The notes under the pieces are model-generated. The model searched no databases and had not been told where the DNA came from. It worked only from the letters and a program-made list of their open reading frames with translations. Shown one piece after another: positions 42,355 through 50,922 of a stretch of DNA of 52,821 bases (its first letter is position 1; each line of letters opens with the position of its first letter). The DNA comes from Methanofastidiosum methylothiophilum (lineage in GTDB: Archaea; Methanobacteriota_B; Thermococci; Methanofastidiosales; Methanofastidiosaceae). The position numbers and the translations under genes were made by a program. The stretch is taken from contig LNJE01000008.1 in assembly GCA_001587635.1 (NCBI GenBank), positions 1 through 52,821 on the forward strand. Reading direction: 5' to 3'.

Positions 42355-42428
42355 AGATTTATATATTAGAATGTATATATTTATTTATAATTATGCCATA
42401 AAGAGCATAATTATAGGAGTTGATACTG
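42355..42428 (+). promoter_or_regulatory. Strong TATA promoter and 11-bp leader hairpin before the 65-residue gene
   Basis: atttatatattag (about 42357-42369) is a TATA element sharing ttatatattag with the symporter promoter at 3846. The expected start near 42385 coincides with a perfect inverted repeat: tataattatgc (42386-42396), an 8-nt loop, gcataattata (42405-42415). aggag follows at 42415-42419, then ATG at 42429. The transcript would begin with this stem-loop. Confidence 0.65.
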
Positions 42429-42626
42429 ATGGGTGTAGAAAAAACTTACCTAGATCTTGTAGATGTAATAAAATCTGGGATGGGAGACGCTAAGAGTAAC
42501 GTTGCATCACGTAAAACTATAGAATCTGCTTTGAAAGAAATTTCAACGAAGTATGGAGTGGGTGCTGCAGCTAAAGCATACGACTCATGCAAGCTAGATT
42601 CCATAGGTATATCTAAACCAATGTAA
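42429..42626 (+). CDS. Uncharacterised 65-residue helical protein
   Basis: Not recognised. MGVEKTYLDLVDVIKSGMGDAKSN is followed by ASRKTIESALKEISTKYGVGAAAKAYDSC and ends IGISKPM. It is cytoplasmic, mostly helical, with a single Cys (51 or so). ATG 42429 is preferred to TTG 42420 because of spacing from aggag. A very AT-rich promoter with a hairpin leader suggests high or controlled expression. Flanked by a gap and the convergent CAP-domain gene. Confidence 0.7.
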   Translation: MGVEKTYLDLVDVIKSGMGDAKSNVASRKTIESALKEISTKYGVGAAAKAYDSCKLDSIGISKPM

Positions 42627-42703
42627 TAAATATACATAAAATATTTTTCCTTTTTGATTTATTGAAATTAATATTTTTATGTTTGATAATAGAAAGCTTA
42701 TTA

Positions 42704-44707
42704 TTAGATTATTTTTAATATTCTTTTCATATTTTCTATAAAACTTTTATCTTTTGTCTCTTTTGATGTTTCTTTATAATGTACATTAATAGAGTAAAAA
42801 TTCTGTGGTGATTCACTAGGTGATTTAATTATGCCAAATTCTGTATCAACTTCAAAATAATAAAACAATATTTTTCTTCCTAAAATATCTATATCGCATG
42901 AATAGATTCCATTTCCTTCATTATTCATCTTTACAATGTAAAAAGAGTTGTTAGTGTCTTCGTATCGATAATATAAATAAGCATTTGACGCATTAGTATC
43001 AGTTAATTTCATTGTTATCTTGAATAAATCAGATACATTTGCTTCTTTAGGGGTAGTGTTTATTATTAAATTTGTTTCAGTATCATAAATACTTCCTAAT
43101 TTTTTTGTTTTAGAGAATTTTTTATTTGCAAAGTTGTTGGTTTTGTCAACTTCGTTGATAATGTTTTCTTCATCAATTATTACAAAAACTTCTCCAGTTT
43201 CGCTAGTTGGGATAAAATAAATAATTTTTTCTACTATCTCCTCTGGATCCAAAGACAAGTATAATTTTTCTAAAAGTGAACTATTTATATCTCTTTCATA
43301 AAATGCAACGGAAAAGTTTTCAATCTTGCTATTACTTTTATTTTTTATTTTAGCTTTAATCTTAAATAATCCATTTTCTTGCTCCTCAATGATAATATAA
43401 TAAGGGTATATTATTAAATCAACTTGTTGATTCATTTGCGTATTATTTTCATTAATAGTGGAATTTGAACTTTTTGAAACAACTTTTGTGGTGAATCTTA
43501 TATAGTTATTAGATTTTGATATTTCACGTATCTTATTATCTGGATCTATTATAATTTCTATAACATTATCTCCAGGAAATTGAAATGATAGATATGTGAT
43601 TAGATCGGTATATGAAGAAGGTAAAAGTTGATTTACATTTGAAGTTGATTTAAGATTTCCATTAACATATATTTTAACTGGTATATCATATGATGCAGCG
43701 CTGCCTAGATTCCTTATTCTAAAAGAAACTGGTGAAGAAATCCCGTTGTAAACTACTTGGTCATACGTTGTTTCATTAATTGAGATATGTAGATCAGGTA
43801 GATTGTTTGTTGTCGGGATGGGAATATTATTTATTTTTTCATCTTGAGAAGGATATGTATTTGTAGATTTTACGGATAAATTATATGTCTTTATATTATT
43901 GCTTTCATTTTCTTCATCAACATTATTGGCGTAATCTAAAATAAAATATAGCGTGAAATCTCCTTCATTTTGTGGAGTCCAGTTAAAATTGATACTTGAA
44001 CTTTGACCAACATAAAGAGATGGAATGTTGATTGTTCCTAGCTGATTCCCTCTTTCTGGTGGCCCGTTGAAAACAGAAAATATAAAGCTTTCAGCATTTT
44101 TTTTTCCAGAGTTAGTTAAAATTATCTTCATAGATACCTGCTTGTATACTTTATATTGTCCAGTTACTTCTATTGAGGAAATTTTTAGGTCTGGTTTCCC
44201 TTGTGATTCATTTGGATGAGTTGTATCTTGAGAAACTACATTATGTTCTAATTGAGTTCCAAATAACTGAGTTATCATTTTTCCATAAGGCCCACCATCT
44301 ACTATCCCTATTCCTATTTCTCTGAATGATGGATTTAATATATTGGCTCTATGGGTGGGGCTGTTCATAAGTGAAGAATGACCTGCATCTATGGAAGGAT
44401 TGCCGCATATATTTTCTGCTAATGCAATAAAATTATAGCCTGCATTTCTAGCTCTATCGGAAGGATTTAGTCCATCAGGATTAACGTGATTAAAAAAATT
44501 TCTATCGACCATATCTTGGCTATGAAAACGTGCAGCAGATGCCAAAGAGAGATTCATTGTGAGGGGCTTGAGCCCTTGGCTAAGCCGTTCATTATTTATA
44601 AGATTAAGCATATAATTTTCTTCAGAACTATCTGAATAAATTAAAGGGATCGTACCTAATATCAATATTGTCAAAATAAGTATTGATTTGACATTATTTT
44701 TACGCAT
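42704..44707 (-). CDS. Secreted CAP/SCP-domain protein with CARDB repeats
   Basis: 667 residues. Signal peptide to about residue 26. CAP domain about 30-155: LNLINNERLSQGLKPLTMN, ARFHSQDMVDRNFFNHVNPDG, AENICG, and NSPTHRANILNPSFREIGIG, with the conserved His and Glu of the CAP cavity. Then three CARDB-like beta domains (about 175-285, 305-410 and 430-535) and a final Ig-like region with TTPKEANVSDLFKITMKL. No C-terminal anchor. It is likely an extracellular adhesin-like or surface protein; CAP proteins bind lipids or act as proteases in different families. Confidence 0.88.
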   Translation of the reverse strand: MRKNNVKSILILTILILGTIPLIYSDSSEENYMLNLINNERLSQGLKPLTMNLSLASAARFHSQDMVDRNFFNHVNPDGLNPSDRARNAGYNFIALAENICGNPSIDAGHSSLMNSPTHRANILNPSFREIGIGIVDGGPYGKMITQLFGTQLEHNVVSQDTTHPNESQGKPDLKISSIEVTGQYKVYKQVSMKIILTNSGKKNAESFIFSVFNGPPERGNQLGTINIPSLYVGQSSSINFNWTPQNEGDFTLYFILDYANNVDEENESNNIKTYNLSVKSTNTYPSQDEKINNIPIPTTNNLPDLHISINETTYDQVVYNGISSPVSFRIRNLGSAASYDIPVKIYVNGNLKSTSNVNQLLPSSYTDLITYLSFQFPGDNVIEIIIDPDNKIREISKSNNYIRFTTKVVSKSSNSTINENNTQMNQQVDLIIYPYYIIIEEQENGLFKIKAKIKNKSNSKIENFSVAFYERDINSSLLEKLYLSLDPEEIVEKIIYFIPTSETGEVFVIIDEENIINEVDKTNNFANKKFSKTKKLGSIYDTETNLIINTTPKEANVSDLFKITMKLTDTNASNAYLYYRYEDTNNSFYIVKMNNEGNGIYSCDIDILGRKILFYYFEVDTEFGIIKSPSESPQNFYSINVHYKETSKETKDKSFIENMKRILKII

Positions 44708-44808
44708 ATATAATAATATGAATCTTTCTTTTTAAGAATTCCTTAATTAAAAATAATTATAATTAGAAATAACATTATAATTTAAAAATAAATTAATAAA
44801 AAAAAGAA

Positions 44809-45264
44809 CTATCTTACAATAAGCTGAGCCTTTTCTGGTTGATATCTCCAATCTTTTACAATTCTACCCTTTTCAGCATAATATTTTCCAAGTCTTCTAA
44901 TCTTAGCTTCAATAAGATTTAATCCTCTTGTTGAATGGAGATCCTTTGGATTAAGCTCAAGATGCTTTCTCAAGTTGACGGCTCTAGCAATTAGATTGAA
45001 AAGATCTTCGGGGTATTCACTCTGGAGATTATTCTCCTTTAATATTTCATTAATACTTTTACCAGCGACTAATCTTACATCAGGAATTCCGTGTTGGTCT
45101 CTTAATATAATTCCTATCATGCTGGGCCCGTGACCTTCTTTTGACATAATTGTCACTAAATCAACAACCTCTTCTGGCCTTTTGTCAACCCAATGGGGCA
45201 TCGTTGTTCTAACCGGTTTTTTTGAGCCGGATTTTCCTCTTCTTCTTGAATGCATTCTTGCCAT
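44809..45264 (-). CDS. rps15: 30S ribosomal protein S15 (S13e type)
   Basis: 151 residues, with the archaeal N-terminal extension MARMHSRRRGKSGSKKPVR followed by the S15 core: GHGPSMIGIILRDQHGIPDVR, NLIARAVNLRKHLELNPKDLHSTRGLNLIEAKIRRLGKYY. It binds 16S rRNA. Its ATG directly follows the rdgB stop (TAA then ATG), so the two genes form an operon, an order often seen in archaea. Confidence 0.96.
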   Translation of the reverse strand: MARMHSRRRGKSGSKKPVRTTMPHWVDKRPEEVVDLVTIMSKEGHGPSMIGIILRDQHGIPDVRLVAGKSINEILKENNLQSEYPEDLFNLIARAVNLRKHLELNPKDLHSTRGLNLIEAKIRRLGKYYAEKGRIVKDWRYQPEKAQLIVR

Positions 45265-45822
45265 TTACTCAACTCCACTTTCAAGGTACGTAACTAATTT
45301 TTCAAGAGCCCTGCCCCTGTGTGAGAATTTATTTTTCTCGATAGTAGTCATCTCACCAAATGATTTAGGGCTTTTTTCTGGAATGAATATAGGATCGTAT
45401 CCGAATCCTCCATGGCCCAGTATTTCATTTGAAATTATGCCTCTTGAAATGCCTTCAAAAATATGTGGGCCATTTTTGTATAAGCCAACTATAGATTTGA
45501 AGTAAGCGCTTCTATTGTTCACATTCAATAGAAGTTTTAATATCCCATCGTTTCCGATGGTATCTTGGATGTACCTTGAGTACGGTCCAGGAAAGCTGTT
45601 TAGTTCGTCTATGAACAGTCCCGAGTCTTCTAAAAAGAAGGGGCTTTTAAGTCTTTCGTTACAAAAATTAATACTAAATAATACAATTTCTTTTAGATCT
45701 GAAGCTTGGATCTCTGGATAACCGATATCCGTTTGAATTAGCTTGATATTAAGAGGTCTTAACATTATTTTAGCTTCTTTAAATTTTCCTTTATTTCCAG
45801 TAATAAAGTAAAGTTTTTCCAT
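45265..45822 (-). CDS. rdgB: XTP/dITP diphosphatase (RdgB/HAM1)
   Basis: 185 residues from ATG 45822; the longer frame to 45912 would cross the divergent promoter. FITGNKGKFKEAKIML (substrate loop), FFLEDSGLFIDELNSFPGPYSRYI (catalytic Asp region) and GGFGYDPIFIPE, SHRGRALEKL are family hallmarks. It removes inosine and xanthosine triphosphates from nucleotide pools. The palindromic TTATAA 21-26 nt upstream gives a leaderless transcript. Co-transcribed with rps15. Confidence 0.95.
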   Translation of the reverse strand: MEKLYFITGNKGKFKEAKIMLRPLNIKLIQTDIGYPEIQASDLKEIVLFSINFCNERLKSPFFLEDSGLFIDELNSFPGPYSRYIQDTIGNDGILKLLLNVNNRSAYFKSIVGLYKNGPHIFEGISRGIISNEILGHGGFGYDPIFIPEKSPKSFGEMTTIEKNKFSHRGRALEKLVTYLESGVE

Positions 45823-45871
45823 ACATTTACAAACAATAACCCTTATAAAAAAATTTCTTAAAAATATTTTA
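45823..45871. promoter_or_regulatory. Shared bidirectional promoter around a palindromic TATA box
   Basis: The 49 bp between the divergent ATGs of rdgB and the FtsZ-like gene hold one TATA-like motif, ccttataaaa (45841-45850), with the palindrome TTATAA at 45843-45848. Its centre is 23.5 bp from the rdgB ATG and 26.5 bp from the other ATG, the usual TATA-to-start distance on each side. Both mRNAs would be leaderless or nearly so, and the two directions may compete for TBP. Confidence 0.55.
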
Positions 45872-46801
45872 ATGAAACAGTCTAAAAAAAACAGCGACAT
45901 GCAAAATCTCAAAATTATGGTAATTGGAATAGGGGATGAAACTTTTAAAATCTTAGAAACTAAGCCCTATAATTTAGATTTAAGGACTCTAGCAATTGGA
46001 TATGATAAGGAAAGATTGAAATTTTTAAAAACTGAAAAGAAATTTTATGTTAATAATGCACTTAAAAATAAAATTGATTTTTCTGGGAATACTCAAGATA
46101 TCTCTAAGGTAGCTTCAAAAATCAAAGAAGAGTTTAGTAGTTTTTTCAGTATAGCAAATATAGTTTTTGTTTTAACAGATTTATCTAGTACAAATATTAA
46201 ACTGGCTTCAATTTTACTTAAATTGGCAAATGATAATAATGCCATTTCTATACCTGTAATAAAGGCAAATGATGTAATTAGTGCGGGTAAAGATACTTCA
46301 AAAGAAAAATTCTTAGAATTAAAAAAATATTCAAACTCTTATATCATAAGGGAAGACGAGCAGAAATCCATATTTTCTAGGGGATATTCCCCCTTTTGGG
46401 AAAAAATTGAAGGATTATATCTATCACTTGCACTCCCTAGCCTTGTTAATATTGATTTTGCTGATTTTAGAACTGTTATTAATAAAGGAGGCGCTTGCTA
46501 CATAGGTGTAGGGGAAGGAAAAGGGGATCAAAAAACAATAAACTCTTATGAAAGAGCCTTAAAATCAAAATTTGATTTAGAACTTGAAGATGTTAAAGGC
46601 GCACTAATAAATATCATAGGAAATAAAGATTTGGCTTTAAAGGAATCAACTAATGTTACTGGCCATATAGAAGAAAGAATCCATAAAAGTGCGGAGATAA
46701 TCTGGGGAGTATCTTTAACAGATACTTCTCCAGATATATTGAAAGTTGTAATTGTTCTAACAGGAGTAGCATATCCCGAATTAGAAGATTATTTACCTTA
46801 G
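45872..46801 (+). CDS. Degenerate FtsZ/tubulin-superfamily protein without GTP-binding loops (pseudo-FtsZ)
   Basis: 309 residues. The C-terminal half is clearly FtsZ: LVNIDFADFRTVINKGGACYIGVGEGKG (192-218, split here), ALKSKFDLELEDVKGALINIIGNKDLAL, and EIIWGVSLTDT...VVIVLTGVA. The T7 loop N193-x-D195-F-A-D198, which supplies catalytic acids to the GTP of the neighbouring subunit, is intact. In the N-terminal half the same fold is traceable (LKIMVIGIG at 13-21; IANIVFVLTD at 94-103), but the T1 loop GGAGNN is GDETFK and the tubulin signature GGGTGTG is replaced by LSSTNIK (104-110). It therefore should not bind GTP itself. It could cap or tune a canonical FtsZ filament. Leaderless promoter shared with rdgB. 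No canonical ftsZ in the window. Confidence 0.85.
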   Translation: MKQSKKNSDMQNLKIMVIGIGDETFKILETKPYNLDLRTLAIGYDKERLKFLKTEKKFYVNNALKNKIDFSGNTQDISKVASKIKEEFSSFFSIANIVFVLTDLSSTNIKLASILLKLANDNNAISIPVIKANDVISAGKDTSKEKFLELKKYSNSYIIREDEQKSIFSRGYSPFWEKIEGLYLSLALPSLVNIDFADFRTVINKGGACYIGVGEGKGDQKTINSYERALKSKFDLELEDVKGALINIIGNKDLALKESTNVTGHIEERIHKSAEIIWGVSLTDTSPDILKVVIVLTGVAYPELEDYLP

Positions 46802-48093
46802 TTTATTTCTATTGGTGGTGCATTTGGCCTATCCTCTGGAACTGTAGGGATTAGAATATTTTGATCCATTAGTAATCTCACCACCTCGTCTATTATCTTC
46901 CCATTTTCTTCAATTTTGGCATCTGTTGATTCAGCCGGGGGTAGGTCGGGATCAACATAAATCCATCCTTTATTTCTAATACCAAATTGATCATATAGAA
47001 AACTTATATCGGAAGTTTTAGTTTTACCGTCATAAAAATCTATTACAGCTTCAAAAGGATAGTACTTATCCGTACCATAGTGTTTGTAAACATATGGACC
47101 TATAATAACTCCTATGATTATCCCATATTCCCCATCTCTTTTATAATCGTAAAGAACACATTCTTTGTAGAAATCCGTAGTAATTGGATACTCCCCTGCA
47201 TTTATATATTCTTTTTTAAAATTAGAGAAATTTCTCCAAACTTGAGAGTCATATTTGTGTATTTTTTTTACTTCAAATCCTCCCTGTTTATCCAGATTCC
47301 AATATTCTTCACTCAATGTTCCAGAGGTGTATCGGTCCCATTTATCTAGTACTCCATCTTTTCCCTGATCCAAAAAGATTGATTTCTCAAAGGGATTTTG
47401 GAGAGTTATTGTTACATTTTCAGTTGTCATTTCATAACCAAAATCTGATTCGGTAACGATATCAATTAAAAATTTATTTTTTTCAAATATTTTTAGGAGT
47501 AAGTCTGCGAGATTAATGGCATCAGTTGAGGCCTGTGGAAAATTTATTTTCATAAAGTCCGATACTTTTAGGGGAAGTTTATTTAAGTAACTATTATATA
47601 ATTCCTGTCTTTCTTTTGATTGGGCCTGAGTAGTAATTACATTAAGGATTATTTCATTTAAAGCTGTCTTTGTGAAGCTGTCTTTTGAAATTAAATTATT
47701 TAATATTGCAATATTTTGATCTTCAGGGAATCCCCTATATTTTAAATAATTTCTACAAAAATCAAGATTCTCAGGAGTTTTTAGGTCAGACGTTAATTCT
47801 CTGTCAGTTGAAGGATCGATAATTAACATATTGAAGTCATAATATCGTTTTGAACCCTTAAATGCAAGATCAATATAATAGAGATCTCCTACCTTTTTGA
47901 TTTTACCCTCGTTAATTTTTTGAGTAATATATGATTCTCCGACTATACCTTTTGATTTTTCAAACTCTTCTATTGAAAGTCTAGCTTCATATTCTTCTAA
48001 ACTAGTCGATTGACTGGTACAACCTGCAAAGAATATTGAGATTGTAATAATGACCAAAGTAAGATATGTTAAAATCTTAGTTATATTAATCAC
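46798..48093 (-). CDS. Uncharacterised lipoprotein
   Basis: 431 residues, not recognised. A signal helix (LTYLTLVIITISIFFAGC) ends in a lipobox with the lipid Cys near residue 25, so it is anchored on the outer face of the membrane. The rest is soluble, with mixed helix and strand, many Asp/Lys/Tyr residues and no repeats. Text such as IFLDQGKDGVLDKWDRYTSGT suggests a possible Ca2+-binding loop (DQGKDGVLDKW). Its ATG overlaps the glycosyltransferase stop by 8 nt, so it is translated with that gene. It overlaps the pseudo-FtsZ stop by 4 nt convergently. Confidence 0.75.
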   Translation of the reverse strand: MINITKILTYLTLVIITISIFFAGCTSQSTSLEEYEARLSIEEFEKSKGIVGESYITQKINEGKIKKVGDLYYIDLAFKGSKRYYDFNMLIIDPSTDRELTSDLKTPENLDFCRNYLKYRGFPEDQNIAILNNLISKDSFTKTALNEIILNVITTQAQSKERQELYNSYLNKLPLKVSDFMKINFPQASTDAINLADLLLKIFEKNKFLIDIVTESDFGYEMTTENVTITLQNPFEKSIFLDQGKDGVLDKWDRYTSGTLSEEYWNLDKQGGFEVKKIHKYDSQVWRNFSNFKKEYINAGEYPITTDFYKECVLYDYKRDGEYGIIIGVIIGPYVYKHYGTDKYYPFEAVIDFYDGKTKTSDISFLYDQFGIRNKGWIYVDPDLPPAESTDAKIEENGKIIDEVVRLLMDQNILIPTVPEDRPNAPPIEIN

Positions 48094-49534
48094 CCCAGAA
48101 TATTAACAGAGAGGTTTTACTTGTGCTGTATAACTTATCAATCGAAGAAGCATTTATATAGTTTTCACTATTTCCAAATTCTGCAATTTCTCTTGGCCCA
48201 ACATAGGAATATTTTATATTATAACTATCAATTATTGAATAATTTCCAGAATAAAGGGCTTTTATATCTTGGCTTCGCTTAATATAATCCCAACTACCTG
48301 ACGCATAACCCCCTTCAACTGTTTTAAATCCCGATACTTTTCCAATGATAGGGGAAGTAAACCATGATGAAGCAACAGTGATATTACCGAACAATGAGTT
48401 ATCTTTTAGATATACAAAAGCAGAACACTCTTCATTCCCAATCATAGGTTTGACTTTAGATACGTATTCTGCAGCAGGAAAGGATGAAATTATCATAACT
48501 CCAATAATAGCTGCAATAATTGCTTCTTTTTTTTTATCTTTAGCAAATTCAAATAATGCAAACGAAGAATAAAAAGCGATAGGATAAGCCAAAAATTCAA
48601 GGAAACGAAATGGAAGCAAGTCTAAGCTTGCAAGATAATTTCTTGAAAATACGAATGCTATAATTCCCCATGAAAGTAGCATTAAATCTTCATTCTTCCC
48701 TCTTAATAATAAAAACACAACACCCGGTAATGCTAGGGCCATAGTGATGTATCCAAGTTTTACAGGATAAAATGATAGTTTAAATATCCCTCCATAAGGA
48801 ATGTTTGATGCGACACCATGCTTTAAAAGCTGAATGCCCCAGGGAATGGATATAATTATTGTAATTATAGTAAAAAAACAAAAGTTTTGGATTTTCGTTT
48901 CCTTATTGGTAAGATATAACAACAAGGTATACATTGCAATTGATAGATAGAAAACAATAAACGAAAGTCCATGTGTGTAGAAAACTGCAGAAGACAATAC
49001 TCCAGATAGGAGTAGATATTTTTTTTCTTCAAATCCTAATAAGTACGTAAGAAAACCAAGGGGAATTAATATCAAGGCAACGGATTGTGGTGAAGCTATT
49101 ATCCCTCTATCAAGGGATACGGGCATGACTAATACAAAAAAAGATGTTAGAAGACCTACTTTCTCACCATAAAATCTTCTTATAAATAAAAACGTTGAAA
49201 TTGTGGACAGCGGAAACAGTATAGAGGGCATTAATCTTGCTGTGTCAGTAAGAGATAATCCAAATTGATTTAATAGTTTGTACAATCCTAATAAAATAAT
49301 ATGAAAAAGTGGGGGGTACGTATGGGGCCTTCCTTCTGGGCCAAAAGAAACAGGATCAAAGGTAAAAAATCCATTTGAAAAGTTTTCTACTATTCGCATA
49401 TGATACCATATGTCCCAAGATAGGGGATAGCGAAATCTACTATATAACGGATATGTTTCGGATAATGAAAGTATAATTATTAAAGCAATTGGAATAATAA
49501 AATATTTTAAGTTCATTTTTTCAGGCAATGCCAT
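48086..49534 (-). CDS. Integral-membrane glycosyltransferase (GT-C fold, STT3/GT39-like)
   Basis: 482 residues from ATG 49534, about 11-12 helices. The first loop has YPLSWDIWYHMRIVENF with the Asp-x-x-x-x-His pattern of GT-C enzymes, then GPEGRPHTYPPLFHIILLGLY. The C-terminal soluble part is short and has GGYASGSWDYIKRS but no WWDYG, so it is not a full oligosaccharyltransferase. It likely moves a sugar from a polyprenyl-phosphate carrier onto a protein or glycan outside the cell. A TATA-like tatataaaa about 25 nt upstream supports the leaderless ATG; the frame to 49594 would include the promoter. The lipoprotein gene overlaps its 3' end and could be its partner or substrate. Confidence 0.8.
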   Translation of the reverse strand: MALPEKMNLKYFIIPIALIIILSLSETYPLYSRFRYPLSWDIWYHMRIVENFSNGFFTFDPVSFGPEGRPHTYPPLFHIILLGLYKLLNQFGLSLTDTARLMPSILFPLSTISTFLFIRRFYGEKVGLLTSFFVLVMPVSLDRGIIASPQSVALILIPLGFLTYLLGFEEKKYLLLSGVLSSAVFYTHGLSFIVFYLSIAMYTLLLYLTNKETKIQNFCFFTIITIIISIPWGIQLLKHGVASNIPYGGIFKLSFYPVKLGYITMALALPGVVFLLLRGKNEDLMLLSWGIIAFVFSRNYLASLDLLPFRFLEFLAYPIAFYSSFALFEFAKDKKKEAIIAAIIGVMIISSFPAAEYVSKVKPMIGNEECSAFVYLKDNSLFGNITVASSWFTSPIIGKVSGFKTVEGGYASGSWDYIKRSQDIKALYSGNYSIIDSYNIKYSYVGPREIAEFGNSENYINASSIDKLYSTSKTSLLIFWGD

Positions 49535-49596
49535 CAGTATTTCAAATAGGCATCTTTTTATATACTTTAGCATGTATCTGAAATGAGGAGACATAT

Positions 49597-50922
49597 ATGA
49601 AAAAAAAGATTATTATTATGGGGGCGGCTGGAAGAGATTTTCATGATTTTAATACGTATTTCAGGGATAATTCCCAATATGAAGTTGTGTGTTTTACAGC
49701 AACACAGATACCAGATATAGAGGATAGGGTTTACCCTAAAGAACTTGCAGGTTCTTTATATCCAAACGGAATACCAATATATTCTGAAAGTAGATTAAGG
49801 GAATTAATTAAAAGATATAATGTGGATAAGGTATTCCTTTCTTACAGTGATATTTCTCATAATTATGTTATGGATAAAGCATCAATAGTTCTTTCAAGCT
49901 GTGCCGATTTCTCTATACTGGGGCCTAAATCTGTAATGCTAGTATCTAAGAAACCTGTCATAAGTATATGTGCAGTAAGAACTGGAAGTGGCAAAACACC
50001 AACAACAAAAAAAGTTCGAGATATACTAAAGAGTATGGGATTAAAAGTTGTTGTCGTTAGACATCCTATGCCGTACGGTAATCTCTTGAAGAGTGCAGTT
50101 CAAAGGTTTGAAACCTATGCAGATTTAGATAAAGCAGATTGTACAATTGAAGAGAGAGAAGAATATGAACCTCATATAGAAAACGGAACGGTTGTATTTG
50201 CTGGCGTTGACTATGAAAAAATATTAAGGGAAGCAGAAAAAGAAGCNGATGTGATTCTTTGGGACGGTGGAAACAATGATCTTCCATTTTTCAAACCAGA
50301 NTTACATATAGTCATNGCAGATCCTTTGAGGGCAGGTCAAGAGCTTATATATCATCCTGGNGAAACAAANGCAATGATGGCAGATTTACTAATTATAAAT
50401 AAAATTGACTCNGCAACTCAAGAACAAATCCAAACTATAAAAAGAAATATGCAAAAAATTAATAACTCGGCTACAATAATCGAGGCAAAATCTCCAGTNT
50501 CCGTNCAAGATCCAAAATTAATAGAGGGCANACATGTATTAGTTGTTGAAGATGGNCCAACTTTAACTCANGGGAATATGAGTTTTGGTGCCGGNACAGT
50601 AGCAGCAAATAAATTCAAAGCTAAAGAAATAATTGATCCACGTCCATGGGCAATAGGGACTATAAAAGAAGTATTTGGTACNTTTCAGCAATTAGGCAAC
50701 GTTTTACCTGCTATGGGTTACAATAAAGAGCAAATAGAGGAGCTTGAAACAACTATAAACAACATTCCGTGCGATTCCGTAATAGTAGGNACTCCAATTG
50801 ATATAGGNNAGCTTATGAANATAAATAAACCNCTAGTAAGGGTGAAGTATTCATTAGAAGAAATTGGGAANCCGAATCTTAANGATATTTTGACTTCCTT
50901 TAAAAAAGAAAGAGGGATTTAA
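49597..50922 (+). CDS. Cyclic 2,3-diphosphoglycerate synthetase-family protein (COG2403 GTPase-like)
   Basis: 441 residues. An N-terminal Rossmann-like part (KKKIIIMGAAGRDFHDFNTYFRDN) precedes a P-loop domain with AVRTGSGKTPTTKKV (P-loop about 130-135), VVVRHPMPYGNL, and VILWDGGNNDLPFFKP and LLIINKID (NKxD-like). This matches the COG2403 family, which includes cyclic 2,3-diphosphoglycerate synthetase, the enzyme for a thermolyte and phosphate store in some methanogens; other members may have another role. The gene has gaggag 6 nt before ATG and about 20 N bases, mostly third positions. It overlaps the next gene convergently by 4 nt. Confidence 0.85.
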   Translation: MKKKIIIMGAAGRDFHDFNTYFRDNSQYEVVCFTATQIPDIEDRVYPKELAGSLYPNGIPIYSESRLRELIKRYNVDKVFLSYSDISHNYVMDKASIVLSSCADFSILGPKSVMLVSKKPVISICAVRTGSGKTPTTKKVRDILKSMGLKVVVVRHPMPYGNLLKSAVQRFETYADLDKADCTIEEREEYEPHIENGTVVFAGVDYEKILREAEKEXDVILWDGGNNDLPFFKPXLHIVXADPLRAGQELIYHPXETXAMMADLLIINKIDXATQEQIQTIKRNMQKINNSATIIEAKSPXSXQDPKLIEGXHVLVVEDXPTLTXGNMSFGAXTVAANKFKAKEIIDPRPWAIGTIKEVFGXFQQLGNVLPAMGYNKEQIEELETTINNIPCDSVIVXTPIDIXXLMXINKXLVRVKYSLEEIGXPNLXDILTSFKKERGI

